The notes: a model not told the origin generated them from the sequence alone. 37,759 nucleotides of DNA from an uncultured Bacilli bacterium (GCA_944327365.1 CALVHI010000007.1:1-37759); one strand, 5' to 3'. Positions 14,795 to 22,394 are shown, counted from the stretch's first letter. A program made the numbers and translations.

Positions 14795-15637
14795 CTAAAA
14801 AATATTAAAAATAATAATTGCTATAACACTAAATGAAGTCACAATAACACTCATTAAAAGCAAGATATCAACATATCCATTTCCACTTGTTAACTTTTTC
14901 CCATACATTTTATAATAATTTATTGCATCTTTCAAGTCTTCATCTCTTTTAGGGCTTTCTATATCAATATTAAAGTATTCATATGCTTTATTTTCAGCTT
15001 GATGAATTTCTTCATTGCTCATGTTTTTTAAATTTGATAAACTAAGCCCCAAAATATTTAATGCTTCTAAGTTAATATCTCCAGTAATTGTTTGATTTAA
15101 ATCTAACTCTCTGGTTACATCCATTTCATTTAACCTAGAATAATAGTATTTTTCAATAAAGTGAATATTATCACTCATCAAATATCCATAAGATAAACGA
15201 TACGGATTTTTTGTATGTGTAGAAGCAATTAAATCTAAAAAGATCTCTTCTTCTTCCAAAGAAGTCTCTTCACTTTTTTTCTTTGCAACAAACATATCTA
15301 CTAAATGTTTTTGTATAGTTGTAAAATAAGGATTTTTTTGCTTGATATTGCGATTTTCGTTTGTCAGCTCAAACTCATAAAAATGGAGAAAATCATCTTT
15401 AAACAGCGCTATTTGTGATTTTTTAATTCCAAATTTACTTAAATTATTCATAAAAGCAATAGTATTCTTTAAATAATATGGGTTAATAATATCAAGCTTT
15501 CCATAAATTAAAGCAAGTAAGCGAATAACAACGACAGGATAAGAATTATAAATTAAACTATTAGGATTATTTATGTGTGCTAAATAAAGTTTGATTGCTT
15601 GATCAAAGGCAATATTTACAAAGTATTCTTCCCTCAT
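14795..15637 (-). CDS. Unrecognised tail-anchored membrane protein
   Basis: 280 residues; soluble, helix-rich and charged, with one hydrophobic segment at the extreme C-terminus (VDILLLMSVIVTSFSVIAIIIFNIF), so the bulk should face the cytoplasm. No domain recognised. ATG 15637 has AGGGTGA upstream and a promoter whose -10 ends only 16 bp before the ATG, which excludes the longer frame to 15682. It is first of a probable run with yutD and the coiled-coil gene. The small RNA predicted at 15726-15809 ends 89 nt upstream on the same strand. Confidence 0.7.
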   Translation of the reverse strand: MREEYFVNIAFDQAIKLYLAHINNPNSLIYNSYPVVVIRLLALIYGKLDIINPYYLKNTIAFMNNLSKFGIKKSQIALFKDDFLHFYEFELTNENRNIKQKNPYFTTIQKHLVDMFVAKKKSEETSLEEEEIFLDLIASTHTKNPYRLSYGYLMSDNIHFIEKYYYSRLNEMDVTRELDLNQTITGDINLEALNILGLSLSNLKNMSNEEIHQAENKAYEYFNIDIESPKRDEDLKDAINYYKMYGKKLTSGNGYVDILLLMSVIVTSFSVIAIIIFNIF

Positions 15638-15653
15638 ATTATTCACCCTGTTT

Positions 15654-15682
15654 ATTATAACAGTTAAATAGCAAAAAAACAA
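15654..15682 (-). promoter_or_regulatory. Promoter of the tail-anchored protein gene
   Basis: Minus-strand -35 TTGTTT (15677-15682), 17-bp spacer, -10 TATAAT (15654-15659). The predicted leader is only about 10 nt. Confidence 0.65.
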
Positions 15683-15725
15683 TTATCAAATTATGTCAAG
15701 TGCTTTACAACTTATTTACTTTTAC

Positions 15726-15809
15726 AAAAAAGCACCTGACCCCGAGGGCATATAAGCCAAAAGAGAGTTTGGAATTTGGTCAAGTGCTCAATGTACAGAA
15801 AATCTGTAC
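15726..15809 (-). ncRNA. Predicted small structured RNA with intrinsic terminator
   Basis: A minus-strand promoter at 15816-15844 should start a transcript near 15809. It begins with an 8-bp hairpin (TGTACAGA/TCTGTACA). The terminator-like domain follows, closed by AGCACTTGACC pairing with GGTCAGGTGCT (one mismatch) and ending in six T. Inside are hairpins CCAAA/TTTGG and CCC/GGG. The next gene has its own promoter, so an independent RNA of about 84 nt fits best. A leader attenuator is the alternative. No known riboswitch or 6S/4.5S signature is seen. Confidence 0.5.
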
Positions 15810-15815
15810 ATATAT

Positions 15816-15844
15816 ATTATATATTTACTCACAGTAATAATCAA
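15816..15844 (-). promoter_or_regulatory. Promoter of the predicted small RNA
   Basis: Minus-strand -35 TTGATT (15839-15844), 17-bp spacer, -10 TATAAT (15816-15821). The first three bases of the -35 are the last three bases of the 26-bp repeated element. Confidence 0.65.
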
Positions 15845-15867
15845 GAAAAACCGTTCGACATATTTTG
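15842..15867 (-). promoter_or_regulatory. 26-bp repeated promoter element, copy A
   Basis: Identical over 26 bp to 34923-34948. Read on the minus strand the core is ATATGTCGAACGGTTTTTC and the element ends in the TTG of the -35. It contains TGTCGAA, matching the Spo0A-box consensus TGNCGAA, with a weaker TGGCAAA copy 10 bp before it. Likely an activator or repressor site; the regulator is not identified. Confidence 0.65.
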
Positions 15868-15927
15868 CCAATTTTTGTTATTTAACTTAATTTTATTTTG
15901 TTCATAAAATATGATAGGTGATCAATC

Positions 15928-16113
15928 ATGTATCCGAGAAGACCTAATGGAAGCTTTTTAACAATATTAGCAGTGTTTTGTCTTTGCATTTTAATTTTTT
16001 ATCAAATTATCATTACCCTAATCTTACCATTACGCTTTAATATTTTTATTTTATTAGTAGAAGTATTTGTTTTGTTTTGGCTTTTATTTCGCATCATTTA
16101 TCCTCGATGCTAA
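15928..16113 (+). CDS. Small two-helix membrane protein
   Basis: 61 residues: a short basic N-terminus (MYPRRPNGS), helix 11-34, helix 36-57 and a basic end (RIIYPRC). AGGTGAT lies five bases before the ATG, supporting translation. No family recognised. Its last 20 bp overlap the convergent YsxE-like gene. It could be a membrane-bound modulator or toxin-like peptide, but nothing in the sequence decides this. Confidence 0.5.
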   Translation: MYPRRPNGSFLTILAVFCLCILIFYQIIITLILPLRFNIFILLVEVFVLFWLLFRIIYPRC

Positions 16114-16987
16114 AACATTTTTTTACTAAATTTTCTGTTTTAAATATATAATCTAACTTTTTTCTAATTTCTTTTGTAACATTTAATTGAGATCCCTCTA
16201 AATTAATTATAGGAGGAATACTTATTACAATAAAAAACAATTGTTTTTCGCTTTGATTTAATGGATAAGAGTGCATATAGCGCTCAATAATTGGTTCAAA
16301 ATTTAAATTCATATACTCTTTTTGATAAAAACCAATTAAATCTAGAATTGGTGAATCTATTTTCGACTTATCCCAACTAATTAAGTATTCTTTTGAATTT
16401 TTAATAAAATGATCTATTTCTAAATTATTATGAATAAAAGCCACTCTTGTTTTTTCTTCTTTTTCCGTTTCTTTAAACCAATCTTCTAATTCCTTACTGC
16501 AAAAATCAAGAGCTTCCATAATTTTATAAAGATTTCTCAAGAATAAGTAATGGCTTGGGGAAGGATAAATTTCTTCTATTAATTTTTCATAATGAAAATT
16601 ATAATAATTTTTAATATAAAGTATATTGTCTTTTAAATTTTCATAAATTTCTTTATATTTATCTGGAGTTACCTCTTTAAAATAAGTGGTTTTATTATGT
16701 AATAGAGCTACTAAATCAATCATATCTAAAGCCTTTTGTTCTTTTGGCATAGGAATATCTTCTATATATTCAAAAACATTAACTTCCTTACGATCTTCTA
16801 AAGTTAATTTAGGAAAATAATCAAAATTACGACTTTTCAAGTATTCATAGGCATTTTCTATTTTTTGATCTTTCTTTTCTTTGACTACAAATGATCCAAC
16901 AGTTGAATCAATAATCATAACTTTTCTTTTCTTTGTTAAGCGATATGGTTTAAATTCCCTTTTTAAAGCTTCTAAAGCATTATTCAT
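16094..16987 (-). CDS. YsxE/CotS-like kinase-fold spore protein
   Basis: 297 residues. Aminoglycoside-phosphotransferase-like fold with a degenerate nucleotide region. The catalytic-loop equivalent reads AFIHNNLEIDHFI (Asn in place of the usual Gly-Asp) and the metal-binding equivalent LISWDKSKIDSPILDLIGFY keeps the Asp. It resembles Bacillus CotS/YsxE spore coat proteins. It overlaps the SpoVID-like gene by 8 bp, implying translational coupling; spoVID-ysxE adjacency is the Bacillus arrangement, which strengthens the call. Possibly inactive as a kinase. Confidence 0.7.
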   Translation of the reverse strand: MNNALEALKREFKPYRLTKKRKVMIIDSTVGSFVVKEKKDQKIENAYEYLKSRNFDYFPKLTLEDRKEVNVFEYIEDIPMPKEQKALDMIDLVALLHNKTTYFKEVTPDKYKEIYENLKDNILYIKNYYNFHYEKLIEEIYPSPSHYLFLRNLYKIMEALDFCSKELEDWFKETEKEEKTRVAFIHNNLEIDHFIKNSKEYLISWDKSKIDSPILDLIGFYQKEYMNLNFEPIIERYMHSYPLNQSEKQLFFIVISIPPIINLEGSQLNVTKEIRKKLDYIFKTENLVKKCFSIEDK

Positions 16988-17597
16988 GATTTTCTGGTAT
17001 AATCAGTTTGTCTTTAGCACTAATATGAGATAGATCATTATAATCTTGTAAAACATTTATATTTGTATTATACATCGTACAAATCGTCTCAACACTTTCT
17101 CCATCACTTACCATATGAATATGATAGGTAGCATATTCGTTATGATCTGTTATATTCTCTATAATTGTGTCTTCACTTTCTAACTCATGACGATCAAGAT
17201 TTTTTTCTTCTTCCTTTTGTTCGCTTTCTATAAAAGCATTAGAAACATCTTGAAATAACGGCTCTTCTTCTTTTTCTTTTAAGCTAGCAATAACATTAAA
17301 ATCAATATTAACTCGTAAAATAGATTGTTCTATTATTTCATAGGTAAAATCTTCAATCATAAACTCAATTGTATCTGGATCAACATCATCAACAAGATCA
17401 ATTTCAAATGGTAAAATATAAGAAAACGCTTCTTTATTAACACTTACCTCATGACTTTTAAAATCTCCTGATACAATAAAATTTCCCTTTAACATTCCAT
17501 CTTCTACTTTAGTTTCATGCTCTAAACTAATTGAAGTAATTTCACTAACTTTTTTTTCAAAATCAATATCTTTTGTAAATGGTATTTTACAATTCAT
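16980..17597 (-). CDS. SpoVID-like spore coat assembly protein with C-terminal LysM
   Basis: 205 residues, much shorter than Bacillus SpoVID (about 575). Residues 1-105 form an all-beta domain (LKGNFIVSGDFKSHEVS, FSYILPFEIDLVDDVDP) like the SpoVID N-terminal/SPOCS region. An acidic linker spans about 106-150. A LysM domain fills about 158-202 (YHIHMVSDGESVETICTMYNTN, VLQDYNDLSHISAKDKLIIP). In Bacillus, SpoVID guides coat encasement and its LysM contacts the spore surface. It has no signal peptide, as expected for a mother-cell protein. First gene of a two-gene operon with the YsxE-like gene. Confidence 0.72.
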   Translation of the reverse strand: MNCKIPFTKDIDFEKKVSEITSISLEHETKVEDGMLKGNFIVSGDFKSHEVSVNKEAFSYILPFEIDLVDDVDPDTIEFMIEDFTYEIIEQSILRVNIDFNVIASLKEKEEEPLFQDVSNAFIESEQKEEEKNLDRHELESEDTIIENITDHNEYATYHIHMVSDGESVETICTMYNTNINVLQDYNDLSHISAKDKLIIPENHE

Positions 17598-17682
17598 CTA
17601 ATCATCTCCTAAAAAAATATATGCTTAAAATATAAGCTTATACCATAAAAATCATTTTATTTTTTAACTTCAAATATTAGAA

Positions 17683-17711
17683 TTGACTTTTTCTATATAA
17701 TATGTTAAAGT
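17683..17711 (+). promoter_or_regulatory. rpmB promoter
   Basis: TTGACT (17683-17688), 17-bp spacer, TAAAGT (17706-17711). A TATAAT at 17696-17701 is an alternative -10, but it lacks a good -35. Confidence 0.5.
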
Positions 17712-17742
17712 TTTTAAGTAAGAAATTTATGGAGGTGGCAAA

Positions 17743-17904
17743 ATGGCTAAGAAAGTTACAACAAAGAAACCTTTAACAGGTAATAAAAGAAGTCATGCAC
17801 TTAATGCAACTAAAATGAAACAAAAACCTAATATTCAAAAAAAGACTATTGATGGAACTAAGGTAAGAATTAGTGCTAGAGAAGCTAGAACTATGGAAAA
17901 ATAA
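17743..17904 (+). CDS. rpmB: 50S ribosomal protein L28 (short form)
   Basis: 53 residues. KKPLTGNKRSHALNATKMKQKPNIQKK followed by GTKVRISAREARTMEK is the L28 pattern (G-N-x-x-SHA, N-x-QK, R(V/I)S-R). The N-terminal Cys zinc-ribbon motif of longer L28 proteins is absent. GGAGG lies seven bases before the ATG. Monocistronic, with a promoter and terminator of its own. Confidence 0.9.
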   Translation: MAKKVTTKKPLTGNKRSHALNATKMKQKPNIQKKTIDGTKVRISAREARTMEK

Positions 17905-17929
17905 CACACCCGCAAAGGATGTGTTTTTA
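17904..17929. terminator. rpmB terminator
   Basis: Stem ACACA(c)CC / GG(a)TGTGT with loop CGCAAA-like sequence and TTTTTAT. It abuts the convergent deacetylase gene. Confidence 0.65.
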
Positions 17930-17931
17930 TA

Positions 17932-19308
17932 TTAAAAATTAAAATATGATTTATTTTTATCTAAAGTGATACCTTTTAATTCAATCATTTCATCAATCGT
18001 AACAAAAGCATATTCATCTTGTAATTCTTCCATAGCAAGTAAAGCACCATCTACTGATGTATTATAAATATCATGAAGTAAAATAATCGCTCCATCATGA
18101 GCATGAGAAATGATGTTATCTTTGATTTTCTCCGCATCTTTATATTTCCAATCTTCAGTATCAATATTCCATAAAATAGTGTACATATTACTTAATTCTT
18201 TAATATGCGTATTGGTATTTCCATAAGGTGCTCGCAAATACTTAGGACGAATGCCTAAAATGTTTTCTATTGCATCACTAGTATTATTAATTTCTTTCAT
18301 GACATCATAATCTTCTAATTGAAATAGATTTAAATGATTATAAGTGTGACTTCCTATTGTATTGCCCATTTCATAAGCACGTTTTAGAGAACTACTATAA
18401 GAGTTTACTCTACTTCCTAAAACAAAGAATGTGACACGAGCATTATATTTGTCTAGACTATCTAATAGTTTATTCGTTGGTCCATCACTTGGCCCATCAT
18501 CAAAAGTAAATGCTAATAATTTTTTATCTTTAAATGCGCTTAAATCTCTTTTTACAGGCTCTTTTACATCTGTTACTTGCTCTTCTAAGGTTAAGTATTC
18601 TTTTTTGATGATTCCTTTTAATTCTTTTTCAGGTATTAAAATACTAATTTCACCATCAGAATAGGGACCTACTTGATAGGGTGGAAATGTTAAATATAAA
18701 CCATCAGCAGTTATTTTAAAATAAGATAAGTTTTCGTTATTAGCACTTGTTCCATTTTTAATCCATTCTTCATCATATGCTAAATTATTATCTTTATAAT
18801 ATTTGATTGTGTAATAATAAGCAAGATTGGATAAATCTGCTAGTTTATCACTTTCTAAAAAATATTCTAAAGTTATTTTCTCACCAGTTTTGGGATTATA
18901 ATAATAAGCTTTGTCTTCTCTATTGTAGTGGGCTCCTCCGGTATAAGAATATACACTTACATGGAGGGCTTGATAATCAAATAATTCTTCTAAAGTATAA
19001 GTGATAGATAAATCACATTTAGTAGATGTTACTTCTTTTAACTCTTCGGTAGTTGCTAAAAATTCTTCTTTTTTCCCTTGTATATATTCTACTATTTCTT
19101 TTTCTATTTCTTTATTGGCTAATTCAGGATAATCTATTTTTAAAGTATAATTTACTTTTTCTTCAATTTCATGAACTTCAAATTCTAAAGATTTATCTTT
19201 GTGAAAAAATGTTAGAGAACATAAGACAATACCAATTATGATTAAGCTAAACATTACTTTAGCAGTATTTGTTAATTTTAATTTTTTACTTCTTCTACTT
19301 CTTTTCAT
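17932..19308 (-). CDS. Membrane-anchored polysaccharide deacetylase (PdaC-like)
   Basis: 458 residues: a basic start, one membrane helix (18-36), an extracellular DUF3298/DUF4163-type domain (about 45-235, with SYTGGAHYNREDKAYYYNPKTGE), then a NodB-type carbohydrate esterase 4 domain. NodB motifs: TFDDGPS (Asp270, Asp271), SHTYNH (His321, His325), RAPYG and ILLHD. It should deacetylate GlcNAc or MurNAc in the cell wall, affecting lysozyme sensitivity. Architecture matches Bacillus PdaC. GAGG precedes the ATG. A TATAAT lies upstream without a clear -35. Confidence 0.9.
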   Translation of the reverse strand: MKRSRRSKKLKLTNTAKVMFSLIIIGIVLCSLTFFHKDKSLEFEVHEIEEKVNYTLKIDYPELANKEIEKEIVEYIQGKKEEFLATTEELKEVTSTKCDLSITYTLEELFDYQALHVSVYSYTGGAHYNREDKAYYYNPKTGEKITLEYFLESDKLADLSNLAYYYTIKYYKDNNLAYDEEWIKNGTSANNENLSYFKITADGLYLTFPPYQVGPYSDGEISILIPEKELKGIIKKEYLTLEEQVTDVKEPVKRDLSAFKDKKLLAFTFDDGPSDGPTNKLLDSLDKYNARVTFFVLGSRVNSYSSSLKRAYEMGNTIGSHTYNHLNLFQLEDYDVMKEINNTSDAIENILGIRPKYLRAPYGNTNTHIKELSNMYTILWNIDTEDWKYKDAEKIKDNIISHAHDGAIILLHDIYNTSVDGALLAMEELQDEYAFVTIDEMIELKGITLDKNKSYFNF

Positions 19309-19454
19309 AATAACCTCAAAGACATTATACTATAAAAAGAAAAGAAAAAAGCAAGTGTTAGAGTACACTTGACACTATTTAGACTAAATTTTACTTTTTA
19401 TATTTTAGATGTATAATTTAACGCTTTTTGTACTATATAATAGCAGGTGATATG

Positions 19455-19976
19455 ATGACTTTAAAAAAATGGAAGTTTATTAGTGTTTTACTCATTTTCC
19501 TTTTAAGTGCCCTATTTCATTTTATCTATGATTGGGTTCCTAACTTTTTTACTAGTTTATTTTTTCCTGTTAATGAAAGTATTTGGGAACATAATAAAAT
19601 TATTGTTGCCTCTTTTTTAGTACTTGCTATAGCAGAAAAATTCTATTATAAAAAAGAGAAGAACGTCATTTTTGCAGAATGTATATCTTCTCTTGTTTGT
19701 ATGATTTTAGTTATGCTTATTTTTACACCAATTTATTTATATATTTTAAAAACAAATGATAATATGATTGTAACTTTTGCTATTTTTCTATTTGCTATTA
19801 GTATTAGTCAAATTGTTTCTTATCATTTACTCCAAAAAGAATATCATCCTAGATTAGAAGAATTGGGGGTAATCCTTTTTGTTATTTTCTTCTTAATCAA
19901 TATTATATTCACTTATTATCCCCCTAAACTTGCACTATTTTATGATTATATGAATCAAATTTATGGTTTAAAATGA
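19455..19976 (+). CDS. Polytopic membrane protein (DUF6512-like)
   Basis: 173 residues with five or six membrane helices. The stretch FHFIYDWVPNFFTSLFFPVNESIWEHNK after the first helix is a highly conserved feature of a membrane family that I recall as DUF6512; function unknown. AGGTGA precedes the tandem ATGATG; the second ATG is chosen for spacing (first at 19452). A TTG at 19428 falls in the -10 (TATAAT, 19435-19440) and is rejected. Its end overlaps the convergent RdgB-like gene by 9 bp. Confidence 0.65.
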   Translation: MTLKKWKFISVLLIFLLSALFHFIYDWVPNFFTSLFFPVNESIWEHNKIIVASFLVLAIAEKFYYKKEKNVIFAECISSLVCMILVMLIFTPIYLYILKTNDNMIVTFAIFLFAISISQIVSYHLLQKEYHPRLEELGVILFVIFFLINIIFTYYPPKLALFYDYMNQIYGLK

Positions 19977-20579
19977 ATTTTTATTTAATGAATTTATAAT
20001 AAATGCAATTACTTCATCATCTTTCTCTTGTTTTTTATTTTTTGTTCGATCTTCTTCGGTCATATCAACAAAATATTTATTTAATTTTCCATCAATAGAA
20101 ATGGAATCTAAGGGATAGCCGGGATTTCTTTTTTCATTTACCCTACTCACTAAATAAAAATCATCATAACTCCATGAATATTCATAAGTCTTATTATAAT
20201 TCATTAAAACCATCCCATAAATCCATCTTGCTTTTAATTTACCACCATATTTGCTGACTAAATTGGTATAATGTTCAATCATTTCATCATCATTTAATTC
20301 CCTACCATTTATTCTTCTTACAAATACACCTGGTTGTAATTCATCAGGAATTCCTTCAATAAATAGATTATTATCCATACCAATGGTTGGAATTCCTAAT
20401 AAATCACAATAGGCTTTTGCTTTAATATAAGCATTTTCAATAGCATTTTTACCATTTTCTTCGATAGTAAGATGAATATCAATATCTTTTAAAGTTAAGA
20501 GTTCAATTCCCTCTTTTAATAATTTGTCTTTATAATTTCTAACTTTTGCTTCGTTAGATGTTGCAAATAATACTTTCAT
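19968..20579 (-). CDS. rdgB: Non-canonical purine NTP pyrophosphatase (RdgB/HAM1 family)
   Basis: 203 residues. It hydrolyses ITP/XTP/dITP to the monophosphate, keeping damaged purines out of nucleic acids. MKVLFATSNEAKVRNYK is the HAM1 start (T/S-x-N-x-x-K). Then come EENGKNAIENAYIKAKAY, GMDNNLFIEGI (catalytic Asp) and the PGYPLDSI region. FVRRINGREL replaces the usual PGxYSARY substrate loop, so this is a divergent member. ATG 20579 begins the motif; the longer frame to 20633 adds non-homologous residues. Family good, substrate less sure. Confidence 0.75.
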   Translation of the reverse strand: MKVLFATSNEAKVRNYKDKLLKEGIELLTLKDIDIHLTIEENGKNAIENAYIKAKAYCDLLGIPTIGMDNNLFIEGIPDELQPGVFVRRINGRELNDDEMIEHYTNLVSKYGGKLKARWIYGMVLMNYNKTYEYSWSYDDFYLVSRVNEKRNPGYPLDSISIDGKLNKYFVDMTEEDRTKNKKQEKDDEVIAFIINSLNKNSF

Positions 20580-20748
20580 TTTTCTTCTTTTATCCTTTCC
20601 TATATTGCTTTTTTCTTGTTTTAAGCATATCAAATTGCCATTTTGACTGTCAATCTTTTTCTTCCTTATTTATCAAAAATCATTATTTTATATAAATACT
20701 TCAAATTATATTAACTTAATAAATGGTAATTTGTTAATGCTAAAATAA

Positions 20749-20794
20749 AAATGTAGGTTTTTCCACAAAAATATTTTAGTCAAAACCCACATTT
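20749..20794 (-). terminator. Terminator-like hairpin downstream of the AAA ATPase gene
   Basis: 13-bp stem AAATGTGGGTTTT / AAAACCTACATTT with one mismatch and a 20-nt loop, followed by TTATTTT on the minus strand. It overlaps the stop of the decayed fragment 20776-20871. Confidence 0.55.
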
Positions 20795-20871
20795 ATTTTC
20801 TTTACTTCTTCAATTAAATTATCCACTATACCATCCTTATTAACATCGTATAGAATAAATTTTTTTCTTTT
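20776..20871 (-). pseudogene. Decayed C-terminal coding fragment with EF-hand-like loop
   Basis: A minus-strand frame between two stops reads ...FILYDVNKDGIVDNLIEEV..., ending INVGFD. DVNKDGIVD resembles a calcium-binding EF-hand/dockerin loop. No start codon or binding site precedes it, so it is a gene remnant or chance. It lies 50 bp beyond the ATPase gene. Confidence 0.3.
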
Positions 20872-20920
20872 TTACCTAGAAAAGTAATAGGAAACTATAT
20901 TGATAATTTTTAAATATTTA

Positions 20921-22141
20921 TTAATCGTTTTTCTCTAGTAACCAATCTAATACGTTTATCTTTTTTATTCCATCAAAATCAGCATCTAAATCATCATCTA
21001 ATGTCAAAACATATTTAGGATAATTATCATTTATTTTCTTTAAAGGCGTTAGTTCTCTATCTAAAATTTTATCTTCTTCTGCTCTAGTTGTCAATACAAC
21101 TTGATAATAAATTGTATTTTCAGGTTTTTTAGCAACAAAATCAACTTCTAATTCGTCATATTTTCCTATATATACTTCATATCCTCGTCTTAACAATTCA
21201 AGATACACAATATTTTCTAATATATGCCCCATGTCTTTACCGGAAGCTTGCCCTAACATATAATATCTTAGTCCTATATCTACTGCATAGTATTTTTCTT
21301 GCGTTTTTAAATATTCTTTCCCTTTTATGTCATACCTATGAGCTTTAAATACTAAATAGCTATCTATAAGAGCATCTACATAATTTGAAATTGTATTGTA
21401 TGATGAATTCTTTTCTACACCCTCAATATTGTCGCTTATGCTTTTCATACTAGTTCTATTTCCTATATTATCATATAAATATTTTGTAACCCTTTCTAAT
21501 ACGTTCTTATCTGTTATTCCTTTTCTTTGCATTACATCTTTAAATAAAATTGTATTGTATATACCATCTAAAAACATATTGATATTTTCTGGGTCTATTT
21601 TATATAACTCTACTGCTTGTGGAAAAGAACTATATCTTAAATAATCTCTAAACTTTCTTGATATATCTGTTTTATCTTCAAAAGCTGACACATACTCTTT
21701 AAATGATAATGGTAACATTTTTATTTCAATATATCTTCCTGTAAGTAATGTAGCTAATTCTGATGATAATAAATAAGCATTTGAGCCTGTTATATATAAA
21801 TCTACATCTTTATTTATAAATAAACTGTCTACTGTCTTTTCAAATTCATTTACATTTTGTATTTCATCTAAAAATACATACGTCTTTTTTTCTTTTACCA
21901 ATTTTGCTTTTATATGTTCATATAATTTTTTTCTATCTTGTAATTCTTCATAATCTGCATTTTCAAAGTTTATAGATATTATTTGATTATCTTCTACTCC
22001 ATTATCTCTCAAATAGTCTTGGTATATTTCTAATAATGTTGATTTTCCACATCTTCTAATTCCTGTTATCACTTTTATTATTTGTTGATCTTTGAAATTT
22101 TTTAATATAGATAAATAATTATCTCTATTTATTCTTTCCAT
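20921..22141 (-). CDS. AAA-family ATPase with C-terminal DUF4143 nuclease-like domain
   Basis: 406 residues. AAA_14 ATPase with Walker A GIRRCGKST (27-35), Walker B YVFLDEIQ (88-95) and sensor TGSNAYLLSSELATLLTGR. The C-terminal DUF4143 part has a restriction-endonuclease-like signature, ELEVDFVAKK, followed by YYQVV (D...xxK-type). This family is widespread, often strain-variable and of unknown function; roles in DNA processing or defence have been suggested but not settled. AGGAG precedes the ATG. Decayed coding fragments flank it on both sides, consistent with insertion into a variable spot. Confidence 0.88.
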   Translation of the reverse strand: MERINRDNYLSILKNFKDQQIIKVITGIRRCGKSTLLEIYQDYLRDNGVEDNQIISINFENADYEELQDRKKLYEHIKAKLVKEKKTYVFLDEIQNVNEFEKTVDSLFINKDVDLYITGSNAYLLSSELATLLTGRYIEIKMLPLSFKEYVSAFEDKTDISRKFRDYLRYSSFPQAVELYKIDPENINMFLDGIYNTILFKDVMQRKGITDKNVLERVTKYLYDNIGNRTSMKSISDNIEGVEKNSSYNTISNYVDALIDSYLVFKAHRYDIKGKEYLKTQEKYYAVDIGLRYYMLGQASGKDMGHILENIVYLELLRRGYEVYIGKYDELEVDFVAKKPENTIYYQVVLTTRAEEDKILDRELTPLKKINDNYPKYVLTLDDDLDADFDGIKKINVLDWLLEKND

Positions 22142-22281
22142 AGAATCTCCTCCTAACTATAATAATTATACTACTTTTAATATTATAGTCAAGTTTTTTC
22201 ATAAATTTGAAAAAACTTTGCAATTTTATGAACTTTTTTCAATTCAATAGTATTTAATGCTAATTATTATATTTTCCTCCA

Positions 22282-22365
22282 CTAAATATTTTTCATTTCA
22301 TCTTGAACTCGAAGTTCTAAATCCCACCATGAATCATCTTTTATTCTAAAATATGAACCTCTATC
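22282..22365 (-). pseudogene. Decayed coding fragment (C-terminus)
   Basis: Between two stops the minus strand reads DRGSYFRIKDDSWWDLELR followed by VQDEMKNI. The composition (WWDLELR, acidic end) is typical of real protein, but there is no start codon or ribosome binding site in frame. Probably the last 27 codons of a deleted gene; family not recognised. It lies between ogt and the AAA ATPase gene. Confidence 0.4.
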
Positions 22366-22394
22366 CTAATATATTTTTTCTTCCTCAGCCAAAT

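Noticed and set aside
15726-15809. T-box or known riboswitch upstream of the tail-anchored protein gene
   Set aside because: No GGTACC-type antiterminator or known aptamer core, and the gene has its own promoter downstream of the hairpin.
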